Notes: generated by a model from the letters alone, not told the origin. A DNA stretch of 44,252 nt from Bradyrhizobium centrolobii (GCF_001641635.1 NZ_LUUB01000054.1:181929-226180); one strand, 5' to 3'; counted from the stretch's first letter, positions 25,498-33,745 are shown. A program made the numbers and translations.

Positions 25498-26274
25498 CTA
25501 CTCCGCGGCCAGCCCCGCCGCGGCCGCGGCTTCCTTGACGTAGTCGTGCACGACGCGGCCGAAGGGCAGCGTCAGGTCGGCGATGTAATGATGGGCGCCG
25601 ACGACGCGCCGGACCGGGAAATCGGCTACCGGCGCATTGACGTGCGGCACCAGATGCAGGCGGCCAGGCCCCATCCACGAACCTATCGGCACGATGTCGG
25701 TGAGGTTGATCGCAACGAGCTGACAGACCTCGAGACGGCCGTCGACACCCGGGATCATCTTCAGATTGATCTGCGTCTTCGACAGCGTGGCGCGCGTGAG
25801 ATCGCCGTTGCCGGCCATGCTCTCATGCTTGTAGCCCATCGTGCCCATGGCCACGAGCTGGCCGGCATATTCCAGCGTGCCCGTCAACGTGTCCTTGACG
25901 ATATCGAGCTTGGGATGGGCGTATTTCTTGGGGAAGCCCCAGATCTCGCGTCCCGCCGCGATCGGCGGATCGTCGTCCAGATACATCTGCGAGACGAAGT
26001 TGACCTCCTCGCCATGCAGGCGCGCGGGGATGACGAGGCCGGACTCGGTGTAGCTGCCGAAGCCCGAGGAGTCCGGCATCCTGATCCATTCATAGTGCAC
26101 GATCGGCTGGTCGACCGGCTCCAGCGGCTCGGGCAGGCCGGCGCGGATCAGATCCGGGTCGGTCTCGTAGGTGATGACGAGGAATTCGCGGTTGATGAAG
26201 CGATAGGGACCAGCCGGATAGCTGGGTCCGGCGGCCGGCATGGACGGGAGTCTCAGAACGTCTTCCCTGCGCAT
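25498..26274 (-). CDS. adc: Acetoacetate decarboxylase
   Basis: 258 residues, full length. The Schiff-base lysine pair is visible as K116-K117 in EIWGFPKKYAHPKL, equivalent to Lys115/Lys116 of the clostridial enzyme. ESGLVIPARL and GEEVNFVSQMYLDDDP are also typical. It decarboxylates acetoacetate to acetone and carbon dioxide. An AGGAGA ribosome-binding site precedes the ATG at 26274. It is divergent from the patatin gene across 233 bases. Together with the thiolase at 18807 it fits polyhydroxybutyrate or ketone-body metabolism, but linkage is only positional. Confidence 0.9.
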   Translation of the reverse strand: MRREDVLRLPSMPAAGPSYPAGPYRFINREFLVITYETDPDLIRAGLPEPLEPVDQPIVHYEWIRMPDSSGFGSYTESGLVIPARLHGEEVNFVSQMYLDDDPPIAAGREIWGFPKKYAHPKLDIVKDTLTGTLEYAGQLVAMGTMGYKHESMAGNGDLTRATLSKTQINLKMIPGVDGRLEVCQLVAINLTDIVPIGSWMGPGRLHLVPHVNAPVADFPVRRVVGAHHYIADLTLPFGRVVHDYVKEAAAAAGLAAE

Positions 26275-26507
26275 CGCTGGTCTCCTGTGTGATGCTGGTG
26301 TGATGTTCGCCCGGCAGCGCCCAGCTTAATGCAAATTGCTAGCCGTCGTCATTGACTGCGATGTGATGGATTTCCGTCAGGCGCGTGACCTTGCTGTCAT
26401 GCCAGCGGCGACTGACCTGCATGCCCATGAAGCATTGGCGCCGTTGTTGTCATCACGTCGTCACTGCCGGGCGCAATCGTTTTTGGCAAAGGCAGGAGGC
26501 ATCGGCC

Positions 26508-27674
26508 ATGGACGCTAGGACGTCGCAACGGGCACATCAGACACTTGCACGGGGCTGGCGGCCCGAGCGCTGCGACCGCGTCGCGCTGGTCCTGCAAGGC
26601 GGCGGCGCGCTTGGCGCCTACCAGGCCGGCGTCTATCAGGCGCTGCACGAGGCCGGCATCGAGCCCGATTGGGTCTGCGGCGTGTCCATCGGCGCGATCA
26701 ACTCCGCCATCATCGCCGGCAACCGCCCGGAGAAGCGGCTCGATGCGCTCCGCATCTTCTGGGAACGCATCACCAACCGCAAGATCTGGCACTACACGCC
26801 GGATGGCGACGTCTTCCGCCAGTGGCGCAACCTCTACAGCGCGTGGATGACGTCGACCCTCGGCCAGCCCGGCTTCTTCACCCCGCATCAGGTCAATCCC
26901 TGGTTCAGCCCCGTCGGCGCACGGACAGCAACCAGCTATTACGACACCAAGCCCTTGCGCGAGAGCCTGCGCGAGCTCGTCGACTTCGACCTCATCAACG
27001 AGAAGAAGATCCGCTTCGCGGTCGGCGCGGTGAACGTGCTCTCAGGCAACTTCATCTATTTCGACAACGCCCATGACGAGATCGAGCCGGAGCACATCAT
27101 GGCCTCCGGCGCGCTGCCGCCTGCGCTGCCGATGGTGCGGATCGGCACCGATCATTTCTGGGACGGCGGCATCGTCTCCAACACGCCGCTCCAGCACCTG
27201 CTAGACCAGGAGGACGCCCTCAATTCGCTGGTGTTCCAGGTCGACCTGTTCAGCGCGCGCGGCGTGCTGCCGCGCTCGATCCAGGACGTGATGGCCCGCC
27301 ACAAGGACATCATGTATTCCTCGCGCACCCGCCACAACACCGACGTCTATCGCCGGACGCACAACCTCAAGGTCCTGCTCTACAAGGCGCTGTCGAAGAT
27401 TCCCGACGAGCAACTGTCCGAGGACGATCGCAAGCTCAAGGCGAGCCTGTGCAACATGCCGGAGATCGCCATCCTGCACCTGATCTACCAGCAGAAGGCC
27501 TACGAGGGCGACGCGAAGGACCACGAATTTTCGGGCACCTCGATGCGCGAGCACTGGACCAGCGGCTACGAGGATACCAAGCGCACCCTGAAGCGGCGCG
27601 ACTGGATCAAGATGCCCGAGGAAGGCATGGGTCTCGTCGTGCACGACGTGCACCGGGAAACGGAGAGCGCGTAG
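26508..27674 (+). CDS. Patatin-like phospholipase family protein (DUF3734 type)
   Basis: 388 residues from the ATG at 26508, which has a strong AGGAGG site; the frame is open further upstream but without such signals. The oxyanion loop GGGALGAYQAG is at residues 31-41, the nucleophile elbow GVSIG has S60, and the catalytic aspartate is D219 in FWDGGIVSNTPL. The C-terminal third (RHNTDVYRRTHNLKVLLY...) matches the DUF3734-containing patatins common in Bradyrhizobium. A lipid acyl hydrolase activity is expected. Divergence from acetoacetate decarboxylase suggests a role near storage lipid or PHB turnover (inference). Confidence 0.88.
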   Translation: MDARTSQRAHQTLARGWRPERCDRVALVLQGGGALGAYQAGVYQALHEAGIEPDWVCGVSIGAINSAIIAGNRPEKRLDALRIFWERITNRKIWHYTPDGDVFRQWRNLYSAWMTSTLGQPGFFTPHQVNPWFSPVGARTATSYYDTKPLRESLRELVDFDLINEKKIRFAVGAVNVLSGNFIYFDNAHDEIEPEHIMASGALPPALPMVRIGTDHFWDGGIVSNTPLQHLLDQEDALNSLVFQVDLFSARGVLPRSIQDVMARHKDIMYSSRTRHNTDVYRRTHNLKVLLYKALSKIPDEQLSEDDRKLKASLCNMPEIAILHLIYQQKAYEGDAKDHEFSGTSMREHWTSGYEDTKRTLKRRDWIKMPEEGMGLVVHDVHRETESA

Positions 27675-28231
27675 CCGCGCCCAACGCTGCGGGTGATAGG
27701 CGCTCAGCCCGCCACACATGGTGTCGTCCCGGCGAAGGCCGCCCCATAACCCCCGGGAGCAGTTTGGCGAAGACTCGGGGTTATCATCTCACGACACAAC
27801 TTCTCCCTGGGGTTATAGGTCGCGGCCTTCGCCGGGACGACGCTGGGGAGATAGCTCGTCGCAAGTGCCAACAAAAAATATCGAAAACAACCCCATGCAA
27901 AGTAGCCGGGCGCCCGCGGCAGATGCCGCGTGCCTCTGCTAAACCATTTGACACGTCGGGCAAAACAGCGGCATCACGCTATCGTTGCGCTCCGGGTGCG
28001 CTTGACGCTCTCCATGGCCCGACACATTGCCTATCGTCGCTCTGGTTCGACCTGCATAAGACAGCCGCGCTTACTCAATTGCACCGAGATGCTCAAAGCA
28101 TCTTCGATTTGTGAACACATGGAACCGATTAGCCGACAAGAGGCTTCTTCGGTCTGTGTTAAATGATGACTGCGCGCATCAAGCGCGCGCGATCAGGGGC
28201 AGCACACTTCAAGTCAGCATGGGAGTGCTCA
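27675..28231. other. Gene-free stretch with dispersed repeats
   Basis: These 557 bases hold the 27723-27841 palindrome. A segment around 27867-27990 (GTGCCAACAAAAAATATCG, ACACGTCGGGCAAAACAGCGG) looks like a Bradyrhizobium dispersed intergenic repeat. The rest, up to the DUF1269 start, shows no gene. The drop in G+C begins here and marks the start of the accessory-looking half. Confidence 0.5.
27723..27841. repeat. Large inverted repeat with 20-bp perfect ends
   Basis: The 20 bases at 27723-27742 are exactly complementary to 27822-27841 (GTCGTCCCGGCGAAGGC... against ...GCCTTCGCCGGGACGAC). Inside them, CCCATAACCCC and GGGGTTAT words oppose each other. No open frame lies between the arms, so it is a MITE-like or REP-like dispersed element rather than an insertion sequence. 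It could also end transcription of the patatin gene. Confidence 0.7.
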
Positions 28232-28732
28232 ATGTCAGACCTCGTTGCGATTGTGTACCCATCCGAAGCCAAAGCAGAAGAAGTTCGGCAGAAAATACTC
28301 AAGCTACAGAAGGAGTATCTGATCGCGATCAATGACGCCGTGATCGCCGTCAAAACAGGGGACTCCGTCAAACTCAATCAGCTCGTGAACACGACGATGG
28401 CGGGCGCAGCGGGCGGAAGCTTCTGGGGACTGCTGTTTGGGTTGGTGTTCCTGAATCCTCTTATCGGCGTAGCGCTTGGTGCCGGTGCAGGCGCATTGGG
28501 CGGCGCGCTGACCGACTTCGGGATTAGAGATCAGTTCATGAAGGATCTCGCATCGAAGGTAAACTCGGGAGATGCCGTTCTGTTCTTGCTGATCCAGAGC
28601 ATGACTGCGGACAAGGTTCTCAATGAAATCAAGGATGCGGGAGGGACGGTTCTCAAGACCTCACTCGATGAAAAGAGGGAACAACACTTGCGCGATACCC
28701 TCGCAGCCGCAACTCAGCCCAAGGCTGCCTAG
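28232..28732 (+). CDS. DUF1269 domain protein (membrane-associated)
   Basis: 166 residues from the ATG at 28232, chosen for its GGGAG site and because it opens with the family segment MSDLVAIVYPSEAKAEEVRQ. A central Gly/Ala-rich hydrophobic stretch (AGAAGGSFWGLLFGLVFLNPLIGVALGAGAGALGGAL, about residues 55-92) forms one or two glycine-zipper-like membrane helices. The C-terminal ALL-helical domain contains a SGDAVLFLLIQSMTADKVL segment. The function of DUF1269 proteins is not established; they are often linked to stress. The gene stands alone. Confidence 0.85.
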   Translation: MSDLVAIVYPSEAKAEEVRQKILKLQKEYLIAINDAVIAVKTGDSVKLNQLVNTTMAGAAGGSFWGLLFGLVFLNPLIGVALGAGAGALGGALTDFGIRDQFMKDLASKVNSGDAVLFLLIQSMTADKVLNEIKDAGGTVLKTSLDEKREQHLRDTLAAATQPKAA

Positions 28733-28868
28733 CCGTGTGAGGCTGTCGGGCAGCCGCCGAGCGCAGCTGCCCTCGCCTCACCCGACCGACCCCGCTGATG
28801 CCCCTCGCTCGATTTGCGCTTGACGCATCTTCGTTGGCGGCCAGTCCTGCCGGGTGCTCGGCGTGGCC

Positions 28869-29060
28869 CTAGAACTGACGAGTTTGGCTGCGCCTGACAA
28901 TCTTGAGCACAAGAAGGAAAACGCCGCCAAGCAGGGAAAGAGCTCCGAGCATCGCAATCGGCAAAGTCTCCTCGTGCAGGTCGATCACGACCAGCACGAT
29001 GCCGAGCAGGAGAAGAAGGACGGCCGCCGATTTCTTAGCGAGGAGGTATTCCCCCTGCAT
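28869..29060 (-). CDS. Small two-helix membrane protein (63 aa), hypothetical
   Basis: From the ATG at 29060 the product has two hydrophobic helices (SAAVLLLLLGIVLVVID and LPIAMLGALSLLGGVFLLVLKIV) and a basic tail, RRSQTRQF. The frame stays open to a TTG at 29135, giving 88 residues, with no clear ribosome-binding site for either start. No family was recognised. Immediately upstream on the same strand is the relic of a PQQ dehydrogenase, so this could also be a displaced remnant. Confidence 0.4.
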   Translation of the reverse strand: MQGEYLLAKKSAAVLLLLLGIVLVVIDLHEETLPIAMLGALSLLGGVFLLVLKIVRRSQTRQF

Positions 29061-29135
29061 GGCTTGCCATGTTGAATTCTCCCGTTTGATCTCAAACCAT
29101 TCACCCTCACCGAGGAACGCGTACGGTCTTGCCAA

Positions 29136-29599
29136 GACGGCTTTTTGCCAAGACGGTTTTCATAAATCGGGATCGAACACCCATTCGGTCTTGCCCGTGG
29201 CCGCGTCGATCGCGGCCACCTGTGACCGCGATGTCGAGGCGTAAAGCACCCCAGGACCATCAGCGGCGTCGACGCAACAAGCACTCGACAGCGCCGGACC
29301 GACGCTGATCGTTGCCGCACAAGCGAGCGTTGCTCTCCCTCGCCCACCTCTTCCGAAGTGAAGTGCGTTCTTCTCACGAAGGTACCGCAGACAACGGGAT
29401 TTTCATTCATTGTTTCAGGATGCCTCCCTTCCTGAAACCATCCAGAATGTCGTCGACTCAACGACGATGCTCGGGTCATTAAGAATGCTTAGGCCACCCG
29501 ACAATAAAGCTGCAATGTAAAATTAGGATGTGTCCTGTGCAGCAGGGCCATTGCCTTCGCGTGCCTTTTCCTTTCGTCTCGTCGACCCGTAAGCCGAGA
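29136..29599. other. Gene-poor stretch around the PQQ dehydrogenase relic
   Basis: Apart from the relic at 29162-29290, these 464 bases show no credible gene on either strand. A 12-base word CCGTCTTGGCAA is repeated in tandem on the minus strand at about 29130-29160. The open frame across 28985-29479 is a composite of relic and antisense sequence and is not proposed as a gene. Confidence 0.45.
29162..29290 (-). pseudogene. Relic of a PQQ-dependent (quinoprotein) dehydrogenase
   Basis: Reading leftward on the minus strand, two frames join to give [10 protein letters not shown] and then [19 protein letters not shown] followed by [10 protein letters not shown] and a stop. This is the first beta-propeller blade of membrane-type PQQ glucose/alcohol dehydrogenases (TPLMV..GVLYAST...[17 protein letters not shown]). 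The frame changes between the two parts and nothing of the other propeller blades follows. It is therefore a short decayed fragment of a gene normally over 600 codons long. Confidence 0.7.
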
Positions 29600-30703
29600 T
29601 CAACTTATGTAAGCTTGAAGGTTCGCGCCGATATTTAACGAGCGGCTACACTGTTCGATGGCTTCTTCATATTGACGGAGGTGCAGGTGTGCAACGCAGA
29701 GAAGCCGCGCAATGATGTTATGCTGCAAGACGGCCAGGCTTGTTCGGTCGCCGTCGAACCGATCTGACCAGATGTCGCGGGCGGTGTGAAGATCGGTTAG
29801 CGATACGTTGATCCGCACCTGGTCTCCGTTGCGTCTCACCGCGCCGTGTACGGCCCAGCGGATGCCGAGATCCGCCCCGAGCTGCTTCAGGTCAATCGAT
29901 TTGTTCTTGTAGGTAAAGGCGGTCTCGCGTCCAACAACGAAAGTGGCGGACGTTCGCGCGAGATCGGTTGTCAACTCTGTCGTGATGGCGTCGGCAAAGT
30001 GGTCCTGCTCTGGATCGTTGTTGAGGTTGGCGAAGGGCAACACGACGAGAGAGAGACGAGGCGCGATCTCGGGCCTGACTGTCGGTTGTCCTTGGATCTT
30101 TTGAGCTTCCCGAACCACGTCGGTACGGATCGTCTTCCAGACATTCCAATAACCGGCAAGGCCGCCAGCAATTGCGCCGATGGCGGCAACCGACGCCAGC
30201 GCCCCGCCGAAGAGCTTCAAAGGACCTCTGAGGTGACCCAGCCAGTCATGGGATCGCCGTTTGCCAACTACTTTTTCAGAGGGATCTGGGACCGAAACCG
30301 CTGTCTTCCCGGCCGCGCGGGCGAGCTTTAGCGGTTCTGCGAGGGCGTCTGAGACCACAGCGGTTCCTGGGCACCGATCCTCGTCGTGTACTGCACCCAC
30401 GAAACGAAAGCCCTTTCGTGGAAATGTTTTGATAAGACGTTGTTGCTCGCCAGAGTCGCCGATCGCGCGTCGGACGGCGTTCAGCCGGGTCGTCAGCGCC
30501 CCATCAGATACAATCCGACCATTCCAAATCGCGTTTATGAGATCATCCTTACTGACGACGCGATCCCTGCTGCGGATCAAATATTCGAGCAGATCGAGAA
30601 CCTGTGGTGTCGTAGGCACAACGTCGGGCCCGCGCCGCAACTCGCGCCGATCGGTGTCCAACACACAGTCCTCGAAGAAATAGCGCACGGCACCATTCCC
30701 CAA
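29600..30703 (-). CDS. CadC-like winged-helix regulator, internally deleted
   Basis: 367 residues. An OmpR/PhoB-type winged helix (residues about 8-104, ending LIKTFPRKGFRFVG) is followed by a linker and one membrane helix (LKLFGGALASVAAIGAIAGGLAGYW, about 162-187). Next comes a periplasmic FlgO/TolB-like domain, LSLVVLPFANLNNDPEQDHFADAITTELTTDLAR. At LAVLQHNIIARL the sequence passes abruptly to CVAHLHLRQYEEAIEQCSRSLNIG, part of a late TPR repeat, and stops at once. Related rhizobial proteins carry some 150-200 more TPR residues at this junction, so an internal deletion and C-terminal loss are likely. DNA binding may persist; signalling is doubtful. Confidence 0.75.
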   Translation of the reverse strand: MGNGAVRYFFEDCVLDTDRRELRRGPDVVPTTPQVLDLLEYLIRSRDRVVSKDDLINAIWNGRIVSDGALTTRLNAVRRAIGDSGEQQRLIKTFPRKGFRFVGAVHDEDRCPGTAVVSDALAEPLKLARAAGKTAVSVPDPSEKVVGKRRSHDWLGHLRGPLKLFGGALASVAAIGAIAGGLAGYWNVWKTIRTDVVREAQKIQGQPTVRPEIAPRLSLVVLPFANLNNDPEQDHFADAITTELTTDLARTSATFVVGRETAFTYKNKSIDLKQLGADLGIRWAVHGAVRRNGDQVRINVSLTDLHTARDIWSDRFDGDRTSLAVLQHNIIARLLCVAHLHLRQYEEAIEQCSRSLNIGANLQAYIS

Positions 30704-31039
30704 GCTTGCCCTCTATCCCCCGAGAGCGCGGCAGCGATTGTCCGGCGAGGATAAGCCTTCGGAAAGGAAAATGTAAGCCGAATATCAAATGCCCGGTCAT
30801 AGTGTGGCAGCGTCGGGCCAGCGGACCAGTCAGCGCAGCTACCGCGATGGGCACGACCTACGACATTAGCTGACATCCAAAATGAAAGAGGTCGCCAGCT
30901 GAGGCGGCCTTAAGTTTTGTTGTCCGATGGACTCGCGACCAGGGCATCACCCCAGTAACGTGAAAATTCGGTGATCGCGGCTTTTGATTTAGATTAAAGG
31001 TCCGCGCGGCCTTGTGGTCATGGGCGACGAGACCTGACG
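30704..31039. other. Gene-free stretch upstream of the CadC-like gene
   Basis: No gene was seen in these 336 bases. AGGTCGCC...GGCGGCCTT (about 30889-30912) forms an imperfect hairpin. TTGATTTAGATTAA at 30984-30997 differs in one base from an FNR/FixK consensus, but no gene is suitably placed downstream of it. Confidence 0.4.
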
Positions 31040-31281
31040 CTATTCCGTCTTCATGATCCCGTTCGCGTAATCGCTCTTCGGATTGTACCCAGAGTCGTGC
31101 AGATTTCGGAGATACAAGTCATGGTCGCTGCGGCTGACACCACCCGGCCAGACGACTGGGGTCGCGCCCACACTGGCATTTGCGTTCATCACATTGCGAT
31201 GATGAGTCCGATGAGCGGCGAAAGCGACAGAAGTAGAGAGAGAGTGAGGATAGCAAGACCGACGACAATGCTTCTGGTCAT
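31040..31281 (-). pseudogene. Small secreted protein disrupted by a frameshift at an (AG)5 tract
   Basis: The ATG at 31281 has a GAGGAG ribosome-binding site and begins MTRSIVVGLAILTLS, a signal-peptide start. At the dinucleotide tract 31235-31244 (CTCTCTCTCT on the coding strand) the frame runs into an early stop at 31189. Removing one CT unit restores an open frame: the signal peptide ends TSVAFA/AHRTHHRN and the protein continues through ATPVVWPGGVSRSDHDLYLRN to a stop at 31040, about 79 residues. The restored protein is a typical small periplasmic protein with no known function. Slippage, phase variation or a sequencing error would all explain it. Confidence 0.7.
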
Positions 31282-31544
31282 AGTCACAGCTCCTCTGTGT
31301 ATCCACCCCAGGAGCGCTCCTGTCCAAACTATAGCGTAACCCGGCGCTTCTCCCATCACACATTTCTGCGAGCGCTCGCGCATCGCGTGGTCCTTCAGCT
31401 CCTGGTCAAATCGCAAGTTTCTAACCGCAGCGGTTTGGATCCGCCGTTCATTCAACAGCCGACCTGCCCATTGTCACAGTCGGTCGGCCGTTTAGGGCCA
31501 CAAGCGGCCCATGTGCGATACCGAAACTCCGGAAAATACATGCG

Positions 31545-32252
31545 CTAGACTTGCGCTTCTGCCTTCGTATCTGGGCCACTTCGACCTAGGCGTGGCTCCG
31601 TCCCCACCAATAGCCGTTGAATGTTGGCACGATGGCGAACAATCACGTAGATGCCGCCTCCGATCACCAGCAACCGATAGGGCAACGGTTGCTCGAAACC
31701 GCAGACGAGAACGATTGCTGTCAACGCCGCGAGTATCGAGCTAAGGGAAACAATCCGAGCAATAGCCAGCACGATGCCAAAGACCGTTGCAGCACCCAAT
31801 CCTACTGGCCACGACATCGCCAGCAACACACCCAGCCCGGTCGCAGCGGATTTGCCGCCCGTAAAGTTCAACCAAATCGAGCGGCTATGCCCAAACAGCA
31901 CGGCAATTCCGGCCAGGCAAACAGCCCATGGCACCCAGATTTGCAAATCAAACGCTGTCGGCGGCGTCGGAGATAACTCGGAATAGAGCCAAGGACAGAA
32001 CGAGCGGGCAACGATGATGGCACCGACGCCTTTCAGCACATCGGCGACGAGCACCACCAACGCAGGCCATTTGCCGAGGGTCCGCAAAACATTCGTAGCG
32101 CCGGTGGCTTTGGAGCCATGCTCTCGAATATCAATGCCCTTGAGGAGTTTCCCTGCCAGATAGCCCGTGGGCGTAGAACCGAAAAGATAGGCGATCACCA
32201 ATCCAACCGCACCCGCTGTCCAGAAAGCCATGGGTTTTATTTCCAGTTTCAC
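31545..32252 (-). CDS. plsY: Glycerol-3-phosphate acyltransferase PlsY
   Basis: 235 residues, slightly longer than typical PlsY (about 195-215), with five or more transmembrane helices. All three family motifs are present: FGSTPTGYLAGKLL, GSKATGATNVLRTLG with the following DVLKG, and FGHSRSIWLNFTGGKSAATGLG. It acylates glycerol 3-phosphate from acyl-phosphate at the inner membrane, the first step of phospholipid synthesis. No plsX or other lipid gene is beside it, and it lies in an accessory-looking stretch. It may be a second copy in the genome. Starts at residue 1 or at the Met eight codons in are both possible. Confidence 0.92.
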   Translation of the reverse strand: MKLEIKPMAFWTAGAVGLVIAYLFGSTPTGYLAGKLLKGIDIREHGSKATGATNVLRTLGKWPALVVLVADVLKGVGAIIVARSFCPWLYSELSPTPPTAFDLQIWVPWAVCLAGIAVLFGHSRSIWLNFTGGKSAATGLGVLLAMSWPVGLGAATVFGIVLAIARIVSLSSILAALTAIVLVCGFEQPLPYRLLVIGGGIYVIVRHRANIQRLLVGTEPRLGRSGPDTKAEAQV

Positions 32253-32289
32253 GCAGCCAGTGTTTTATCGCCGAGTTCGTTTGTCCGCC

Positions 32290-32390
32290 ATGGGGTCAAA
32301 AGCGGCGGTCCGGGCAGAGCGGGCTGATGTCCGGTCTAACCCAGACAGCCGACGCTGCGACGGCTTATGCATTGGTCGGCTTGGGGGCCA
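32290..32390 (+). repeat. 101-bp direct repeat, copy 1
   Basis: Matches 32644-32744 at about 97 of 101 positions. It contains AAAAGCGGCGGTC and GATGTCCGGTCTAACCCAGAC words of the kind found in mosaic Bradyrhizobium intergenic sequence. The two copies are in the same orientation and enclose the sigma region 1.1-like gene. Confidence 0.85.
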
Positions 32391-32439
32391 CAACCCGACT
32401 CTCTCCCCATATAGTAGGGGCTGCTGAAACGGAGAGAAC

Positions 32440-32610
32440 ATGAGCGTGCCGGAAATCATTCGACGAGCCATCGAAATCGGTGAACGGAACGGCAAGATTA
32501 CCTTCGATGAATTGAATCAACTGTGTGACAGCAGAGTACTTGACCCCAAAGACATCGAACGCGTTCTCAACGCTCTGAGCGAAGCGGGGGTTTGGATTGA
32601 AGGAGACTGA
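32440..32610 (+). CDS. Stand-alone sigma-70 region 1.1-like protein (56 aa)
   Basis: The ATG at 32440 follows GGAGAG. The product is 56 residues: an N-terminal helix (PEIIRRAIEIGERNG), the segment KITFDELNQL, then DPKDIERVLNALSEAGVWI. This pattern (helix, (Y/K)(V/I)T(F/Y)DELN, then D..DIE.VL..LSE.G(I/V)) is that of region 1.1 of primary sigma factors, the acidic domain that masks DNA binding by free sigma. Nothing of regions 1.2-4 follows, so it is a free-standing domain. It may bind core polymerase or sigma as a modulator, which is inference. It is enclosed by 101-bp direct repeats. Confidence 0.7.
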   Translation: MSVPEIIRRAIEIGERNGKITFDELNQLCDSRVLDPKDIERVLNALSEAGVWIEGD

Positions 32611-32643
32611 AACCTGGCTCTGCTGTAATCATATAGGTCTGCA

Positions 32644-32744
32644 ATGGGTCCAAAAGCGGCGGTCTGGGCAGAGCGGGCTGATGTCCGGTCTAACCCAGAC
32701 AGCCGACGCCGCGACGGCTTATGCATTGGTCGGCTTGGGGGCCA
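32644..32744 (+). repeat. 101-bp direct repeat, copy 2
   Basis: Near-identical to 32290-32390, with mismatches near the left end, in CGGTC(T/C)GGG and in GACGC(C/T)GCG. It is followed by a further short shared word, GACTCTC. It starts 33 bases after the stop of the region 1.1-like gene. Confidence 0.85.
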
Positions 32745-32788
32745 TTAGCAGACTCTCGGCAGCGGCACCGACAGCGTGCCCAGACGGA

Positions 32789-33178
32789 CTATGCGGGCGG
32801 CAAATCGAGGCCGTTCGGTAGTGAGATCCAGATGACAGTTTGCGCCTCTGCGGAATGGCGTGACAGATGGCCCTTGCCGTGTGTGTCCTCCACTAACACG
32901 AAGCTACCCGCCTGAACGTGGCGCACCTCTCCGTCGCTCGTCTCGTATTCAACCGAACCATCCAGCCTGACCGTAAGCACCGGCTCTGGGACCGTATGCC
33001 AAGCAACCTCGCGCATGCCCGCTGGGATGCGGGTGAGGCGGACGCGGGACGCCTGATAACTGGCCGAAACCTCGAACGGCACGGCATCGGGGTACACCGA
33101 CCTCTTCGTCGTCGGCAATTCGACTTCGTCGAAATGCGACTCGCCATCCGGGGTAGCATAGATGCGCAGGCACTTCAT
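32789..33178 (-). CDS. Cupin-fold protein, hypothetical
   Basis: 129 residues from the ATG at 33178, which has AAGGAG nine bases upstream; the frame extends to 33229 without better signals. The middle has the cupin-like strand pattern WHTVPEPVLTVRLDGSVEYETSDGEVRHVQAGSFVLVEDTHGKGH. Histidines in WHTVPE and HGKGH and the acidic EDTHG could bind metal. It resembles small cupin-domain proteins of unknown function in rhizobia. No operon partner is evident. Confidence 0.72.
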   Translation of the reverse strand: MKCLRIYATPDGESHFDEVELPTTKRSVYPDAVPFEVSASYQASRVRLTRIPAGMREVAWHTVPEPVLTVRLDGSVEYETSDGEVRHVQAGSFVLVEDTHGKGHLSRHSAEAQTVIWISLPNGLDLPPA

Positions 33179-33745
33179 TGCGGCTGACTCCTTCTGGTTC
33201 GGCATGCCGAAACGAAGCATGCCTACCATGAAAGAAGCGGGGTAATATCACGGGTCTGGTGCGAGAGTCCGGTGTGGGCCAGATTCGGAAGTTCGGGCTC
33301 GCGCAACGCATGTCCGGGTTACCCTCGTAAGCCGACATATCGGCCATCGCTGCGCTCTTCGGCTCAGGGCCCATAAGCCGACATCGCGAAGTTTGCAGCG
33401 GAAGTAATCGTGACGGCGGAAAAATCGGCGCAGTTTCGCCATTTTCGTTCTTCGCACTAACGCGGCAACTTCGGAGTATATGCAGACGACGTCGAGCTTT
33501 TGCGCGCGCGAACCGCTCGCCTTCAGAGGCAAGGTGTCACGCAACGAACCTCGTGCCAGCTGTTCTCCAAACGGCAGCACCAATGGCAACCGGCGCGGGT
33601 CTGATTCAGCTCCGCCATGCCTTGCCTGGACGACAGCCGCTCCGGCAATCGACAACGCCACACGCGCTTCGGCTCACGATCGCGTGATGTGGCGCATGCA
33701 CGGAACGACGTTGGGGTTCATTATTCAAACAAGGGAGGACGAAAA
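33179..33745. other. Gene-free stretch with repeat mosaic
   Basis: No convincing gene was seen in these 567 bases. The part 33290-33420 contains AAGCCGACATATCGGCC, CATAAGCCGACATCGCG and GGAAGTAATCGTGACGG words. In any frame they give the low-complexity pseudo-protein text seen in rhizobial intergenic repeats. The open frame 33248-33661 on the minus strand runs through it and is not proposed as a gene. Confidence 0.45.

Noticed and set aside
30984..30997. FNR/FixK-like box TTGATTTAGATTAA
   Set aside because: One mismatch to the consensus and no suitably placed downstream gene; such a match is expected by chance in a window this long.
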